Part shown: positions 61,501 to 64,000 of the stretch, in pieces
Layout: each line of letters begins with the position of its first letter
How positions within the stretch are numbered: the stretch's first letter is position 1
Assembly (NCBI RefSeq): GCF_036345175.1
Contig: NZ_CP107780.1
Coordinates: 2,170,001 to 2,234,000 of the forward strand
Direction: 5' to 3'
Length of the DNA: 64,000 nt
Origin: Streptomyces sp. NBC_00576
GTDB lineage: Bacteria > Actinomycetota > Actinomycetes > Streptomycetales > Streptomycetaceae
Program-made: the position numbers and the translations under genes
The notes under the pieces: model-generated
The model's database searches: none
Seen by the model: only the letters and a program-made list of their open reading frames with translations
What the model was told of the DNA's origin: nothing

Positions 61501-61883
61501 TCGCCGGTCACGCACCACATGAGGGCGTTCTGGTAGGCGGCGGCCGAGTCGGCGACGGCCTGGTTCATGAAGTTGGACGGGCCGCGGCCCCAGGAGGTGA
61601 TCTGGCCGGTGTTCTGCACGGTGTACGTCGACTTCGAGCGGGCATGGGCGGCGAGTGCCAAGTAGCCCTCGTACACCGGGGATTGCTGTGCTGCGACCGC
61701 TTCCTTCATCCGGGTCAGGTCGGTGGCACCGTGCAGCAGTCCGGGGTGGGTGAAGGTCCGTTCACGGGGCGCCGCCCAGGCGGGGCCGGGAACGGCGAGG
61801 CCGGTCGCGCCGGATGCCAGCAGCAGCGCCGCGGCGCCGGTGCCGCCGAGGAAGCCCCGGCGGCTGAGTGGGGAGATCGTCAT
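58530..61883 (-). CDS. Multidomain secreted alginate-lyase-family protein
   Basis: A 1117-residue exported enzyme. The Tat signal (S-R-R-G-F-L-G-G) ends at A-W-A-A near residue 38. An alginate-lyase-like helical domain spans about 40-388 with Q-E-S-G-R-D-Q-G-H and D-L-Y-G-Y-D-D-N. Then come a fibronectin type III domain (about 395-485), a concanavalin-like domain (about 496-722), a second fibronectin domain (about 730-830), an Ig-like domain (about 833-910) and a C-terminal beta sandwich (about 912-1117). The two beta-sandwich modules probably bind polysaccharide. A GTGTAC hexamer repeats three times at 60508-60529. The ATG overlaps the GH28-like stop in ATGA. Confidence 0.85.
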   Translation of the reverse strand: MTISPLSRRGFLGGTGAAALLLASGATGLAVPGPAWAAPRERTFTHPGLLHGATDLTRMKEAVAAQQSPVYEGYLALAAHARSKSTYTVQNTGQITSWGRGPSNFMNQAVADSAAAYQNALMWCVTGDRAHADKARDLLNVWSASLTAVTGADGPLGAGLQAFKFVNAAELLRHGGDYDGWTDTDIARCEASFLDVWYPAVSGYMLYANGNWDLTALQTILAIGVFCEEPTLFEDALRFMAAGAGNGSVRHRIVTDAGQGQESGRDQGHEQLAVGLHADTAQVAWNQGVDLYGYDDNRLLANVEYAARYNLGAAVPFTPDLDRTGKYIKTTVSDKVRGSLPPIYEMAYAHYAGVRGLDAPYTKAAVFRGTGGARVVEGSNDDLPSWGTLTFAGTTAPAPAAPTVPAGVTAHGADDTVTVSWLPSAWATGYTVRRATRPEGPYETIAAAATTDTYTYTYTDRDIHRGRTFYYTVIASNSLGVSGSSGWAAGSAGLPAPWSSQDVGETGVPGSAVFDGERFVLEAGGTADTHHLAHVPLRGDGTVTARIVWPLSSQYSKIGVTLRASLDAAAPHASMLIQGLPLHTWSGVWTVRPAPGAAVSATGSTPVPPSQQQTITTAASFPISDLGTLPESATPLQAPYVEAAGDGYRLRAPYWVRVARKGRRCTGSISPDGEHWTQVGVTEVELGRTVYAGLALTSCLGIDAEYAETGTGAFDNVQVTSASGPVWCVPRPRRTATDLRAATGADAIELMWTDPDLSARYTVLRATRPEGPYESVATGVGPVGFGTRVRYADATGTPGRTYRYAVAKTNSGGRGPRSAPTSALMPTPSVPEALSAGMAFANVGVPFRHLIRASHEPVRFTAAGLPKGLTVDRRTGLVSGTPAESGEFAVTTAASNASGTATAPLTLTVSAPPPAPWTYGDLGDVVVDERELGTYGVAAVRTPGSTSYTDGTFVVRGAGTDLNVNGQGMTGQFVRRPVTGDSVLTARLVSRTGATAADRVGLLMAKSLSPFDQAAGVIVTGGTSAQLMLRKTVAGASAFTGTAGPTLQLPSLLRLKRTGTTFSAAFSTDDGVSWTPLAEGDIPGFGDAAYYVGLVVCSRDPLARCTSYFDEVSISPT
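60508..60529. repeat. GTGTAC hexamer tandem repeat inside the lyase gene
   Basis: Three GTGTAC copies plus GTGT; on the coding strand they encode alternating Tyr-Thr residues in the first fibronectin domain. Slippage by one unit would add or remove two residues without a frameshift. Confidence 0.8.
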
Positions 61884-63424
61884 GAGGTCGCGGCCGCCTC
61901 GGCCTCGGCGGTGGTGAGGAAGCGGAGGTTCGTCACATGCTCGTTCGTGTGCATCGGGATGGTGTCGGTGGTGAGATACCAGGTCGGCTTCTTCATCGAG
62001 TCGGCGATCACCGTGCCGTTGACGACCAGGTTCTCGAACGTCACGTCCTTGATCGCGTGCTTGGCGTCGTAGCCGAGCAGCAGGCATGTGGCGAGCGGCT
62101 TGCCGGTGTAGGAGAGGTCCTTGACGTAGACGTTCTGGATGCCACGGCCGACCGAGGTGTTGTACTTCGTGTTGTACATGACCCGCATATGGATGAGCTG
62201 GCCCCAACGGAAGTCCTCGACGCGGACGTTGTCGACCTTCACGTTCTTGATCAGGTTGCTGTCGCCGGGGTTGAGGGCGATGCAGCCCTGGTAGCCCATC
62301 TGAGGCTCACGGTGGTCACAGATGTCGAGGTTCCGGAAGGTGAGGTTCTTCAGCACCTCGGGATTGTCGGAGTTGCCGTGCGTCCCGACGTTGACGGGGT
62401 GGGCGACGTCCGCCCAGAGGGTGGAGTTGCGGACGGTGATATCGGTGGTGTCGCCGTAGTACTCCCAGCGGTGGGTGTAGATGGCGATGCAGTCGTCGGA
62501 GTTGCGCATGAAGACGCCGTCGATGACGACGTTGCTGCTGCAGAAGATGTCGATGCCGTCGCCCCAGCCCTTTGAGCTGAAGGAGCCGAGGCCCTTGATC
62601 GTGACGCCGGTGGCCTCGCCGGTCTTGACGGCGTAGCCGGCGGGGTTGAGCACGGTGACGGCGCCGATGGAGATGTTCCGCGAGTTCTCGACGAGGACGC
62701 CGCCGTCCACCGTCCCGGCGAGCACACCACGGCCGGCGAGCCCGGCGTGCTCGACGTTGCGGAAGAGGACGGTCGCCTTGAGGACGGCACCGCCGTCGAG
62801 GTACACGGTCTTGCCGGCGGGGACGGTCAGGTAGCCGTCGGCGGTGGTGTGGACGCCAGGGCCGTAGTAGATGACGTCGGGGTCGTCCGTCGCGGGCTTC
62901 TTCTTCTCGACAGCGCGGGCGAACAGATGGAGACAGTCGAAGATGTCGTCGTTGATCTGGACGACGATGTTGCGCGGCTGGTCGAGCGTGAAGCGCAGGG
63001 TGTCACCGAGGACTTCGGGCTTGATGCCGTACGAATCCGGTCTCACCCGGACCTTGGTGGTGCCGCCCTTGAGGTAGGTGACCTCGACCTCGACGGAGCC
63101 CTGGAAGTCGAAGTACGCCAGCGACGAGTTGTAGACCTTGCTCGACCCGGTGTTCGCGTTGATCTCCGACAGCTGCGGGCGCCAGATGTCCAGCGTCTGC
63201 CACTCGCCGTCGGGGGCGGTACGGACCCGCACCTTGAAGCTGGTGTTGGTCGGCATGGCGGACGGGCGGGGGTACGTGACGAGTGTCGCCGCCGCCCCGG
63301 CGTCGGCCGCCCCGGCCGTCGTGGCCGTCAGGTTGGTGAGACCGGCCGCGAGCGCGGTGACACCGGCCGCCTGGAGTGCGGTGCGGCGGGACAGAGAGGG
63401 GGACGGGGCCTGGGACGGGGTCAT
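61880..63424 (-). CDS. Secreted GH28-like pectinase
   Basis: A 514-residue exported enzyme with a right-handed beta-helix, probably a polygalacturonase or rhamnogalacturonase. A Tat-type signal (L-S-R-R-T-A-L-Q-A) ends near residue 40. An N-terminal beta-sandwich (about 45-150) precedes the helix. Catalytic-type residues are present as D-G-I-D, S-D-D-C (Asp310, Asp311) and G-T-H-G; the R-I-K motif of classic GH28 is not evident, so the subfamily is unusual and relation to GH49-type helices is possible. The ATG at 63424 has GAGGAG six bases upstream; the open frame starts two codons earlier at TTG. It heads the pectin operon. Confidence 0.85.
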   Translation of the reverse strand: MTPSQAPSPSLSRRTALQAAGVTALAAGLTNLTATTAGAADAGAAATLVTYPRPSAMPTNTSFKVRVRTAPDGEWQTLDIWRPQLSEINANTGSSKVYNSSLAYFDFQGSVEVEVTYLKGGTTKVRVRPDSYGIKPEVLGDTLRFTLDQPRNIVVQINDDIFDCLHLFARAVEKKKPATDDPDVIYYGPGVHTTADGYLTVPAGKTVYLDGGAVLKATVLFRNVEHAGLAGRGVLAGTVDGGVLVENSRNISIGAVTVLNPAGYAVKTGEATGVTIKGLGSFSSKGWGDGIDIFCSSNVVIDGVFMRNSDDCIAIYTHRWEYYGDTTDITVRNSTLWADVAHPVNVGTHGNSDNPEVLKNLTFRNLDICDHREPQMGYQGCIALNPGDSNLIKNVKVDNVRVEDFRWGQLIHMRVMYNTKYNTSVGRGIQNVYVKDLSYTGKPLATCLLLGYDAKHAIKDVTFENLVVNGTVIADSMKKPTWYLTTDTIPMHTNEHVTNLRFLTTAEAEAAATS

Positions 63425-63833
63425 GAACAACTCCTCGATGACAACCGGTTGTCGTTATTCGTGGCAGAGCTTCTTCCTGTCCGCAAACGGCGTCAAGACT
63501 CTCGGACGACTTTCGAAAAGACTGGTTGTCGTCGTTTACACGAGTCAGTGACGCGTTGGGGCTTCCCGGACGACAGCGTCGCTGGAGGAGCAGCCAGGTG
63601 GATCGTGGCGGCCAGATCAGCAACCGGTTGCTGACATCTTCCGCCGGTTGCCGGAGTTTCGGTTTTTCGAGATTTTCGGTCGCCGGGACCCTTCGAATCC
63701 CTACGTCTTCCCGCCACGTTGGGGCGGGCCTAATGTAGGAAGCGCTTGCTGCGCGGTCAATGTTTCCGTCGCGTGAGCAGTGCTATTCGAAACTTTCGAC
63801 GGCCCTCGGGCGGGCCGGAGAGGCGGTTGGAAG
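63425..63833. promoter_or_regulatory. Divergent promoter region of the pectin operon and LacI gene
   Basis: This 409-base gap has no gene but is dense in palindromes. GACAACCGGTTGTC (63440-63453) is perfect and abuts the ribosome binding site of the GH28-like gene. TCAGCAACCGGTTGCTGA (63617-63634) is an 18-base perfect palindrome. AAGCGCTT (63740-63747) and CGAAACTTTCG (63788-63798) lie closer to the LacI start; TTTCGAAA is at 63511-63518. The AACCGGTT pair probably binds a LacI repressor that acts on the pectin operon, and the other two resemble operators of plant-polymer genes. Confidence 0.7.
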
Positions 63834-64000
63834 ATGGTCCGCACCGGAGGCGGCGCCGCCCCCACGGGTCCCACACTGGCGGTCGTCGCCCGGGAGGCCG
63901 GGGTCTCCGTACCGACCGCCTCGAAGGTCGTGAACGGCCGGGAGGACGTGGCGCCGGAGACGCGGCGGCGGGTCACCGAGGCGCTGGACCGGCTCGGCTA
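63834..64000 (+). CDS. LacI-family repressor, N-terminal part (cut by window edge)
   Basis: The first 55 residues of a LacI-type regulator run off the right edge. They hold the helix-turn-helix and hinge start (L-A-V-V-A-R-E-A-G-V-S-V-P-T-A-S-K-V-V-N-G-R-E-D-V-A). The ATG at 63834 is preceded by GGAGAGGCGG seven or more bases upstream. The gene is divergent from the pectin operon and may regulate it, or itself via the AAGCGCTT site. Confidence 0.9.
   Translation, partial: MVRTGGGAAPTGPTLAVVAREAGVSVPTASKVVNGREDVAPETRRRVTEALDRLG

Noticed and set aside
58740..62072. 1110-codon rightward frame inside the lyase genes
   Set aside because: Antisense to coupled enzymes with clear domains; composition is Gly/Arg/Val-rich.

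Overview
The window is chromosomal DNA from a Streptomyces or close relative. The evidence is very high GC with GC-rich third codon positions, many twin-arginine (Tat) signal peptides with R-R and A-x-A sites, strong GGAGG-type ribosome binding sites, frequent GTG and some TTG starts, and near-identity (by memory of the protein) of one product to Streptomyces alditol oxidase. I see no rRNA, tRNA, CRISPR array, transposase, integrase or phage gene.

The main theme is uptake and breakdown of plant side-chain polysaccharides: arabinogalactan, arabinan and pectin/rhamnogalacturonan. Two parallel modules occupy the left side. Module 1 (1-4825) has a sugar-binding lipoprotein, two ABC permeases and a GH51 arabinofuranosidase cut by the left edge, divergent from a ROK repressor. 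Module 2 (16086-23648) has a paralogous ROK repressor, binding protein, two permeases and a GH2 beta-galactosidase. A short motif, ACCCCTT-N4-AA(C/G), lies 95-104 bases ahead of both ROK genes and of the module 2 binding protein. Around them are secreted GH97 and GH29 enzymes (4970-9541), 6-phosphogluconate dehydrogenase, a membrane protein joining a sigma-like region, a zinc anti-sigma motif and a CBM2 cellulose-binding domain (11423-12919), a radical SAM protein with unusual cysteine spacing, and alditol oxidase. An ABC-2 type exporter (23689-26313) follows the beta-galactosidase.

The centre (26333-33434) is mixed: a Tat-exported PHP-type metallohydrolase with a histidine-rich leader and a small coupled partner, an exported endonuclease/phosphatase-fold protein with a lectin-like tail, an alpha/beta hydrolase, a PEP mutase/isocitrate lyase-family protein and an unknown secreted protein. 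From 33587 to 41508 the polysaccharide theme returns: divergent CE12 esterase and PL4 rhamnogalacturonan lyase, a coupled GH43 pair (probable exo-1,3-galactanase and arabinofuranosidase) and a large beta-helical surface protein, with several palindromic operators between them.

From 41573 to 48381 lie small conserved proteins, a phosphotransferase, an amino-acid permease, homocysteine methyltransferase and a LacI repressor. The segment 48398-55286 is a compact cluster: GntR/HutC regulator, tiny two-cluster ferredoxin, NitT/TauT-type ABC transporter, and a fumarate/APS-reductase-like flavoprotein fused to a HEAT-repeat tail. It looks like an undescribed redox system for an imported substrate. 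The right end (55465-63424) is a leftward pectin operon: GH28-like enzyme, two alginate-lyase-like enzymes and a type B carboxylesterase, divergent from a LacI gene cut by the right edge. Palindromes with an AACCGGTT core in that promoter match one ahead of the LacI gene at 47308.
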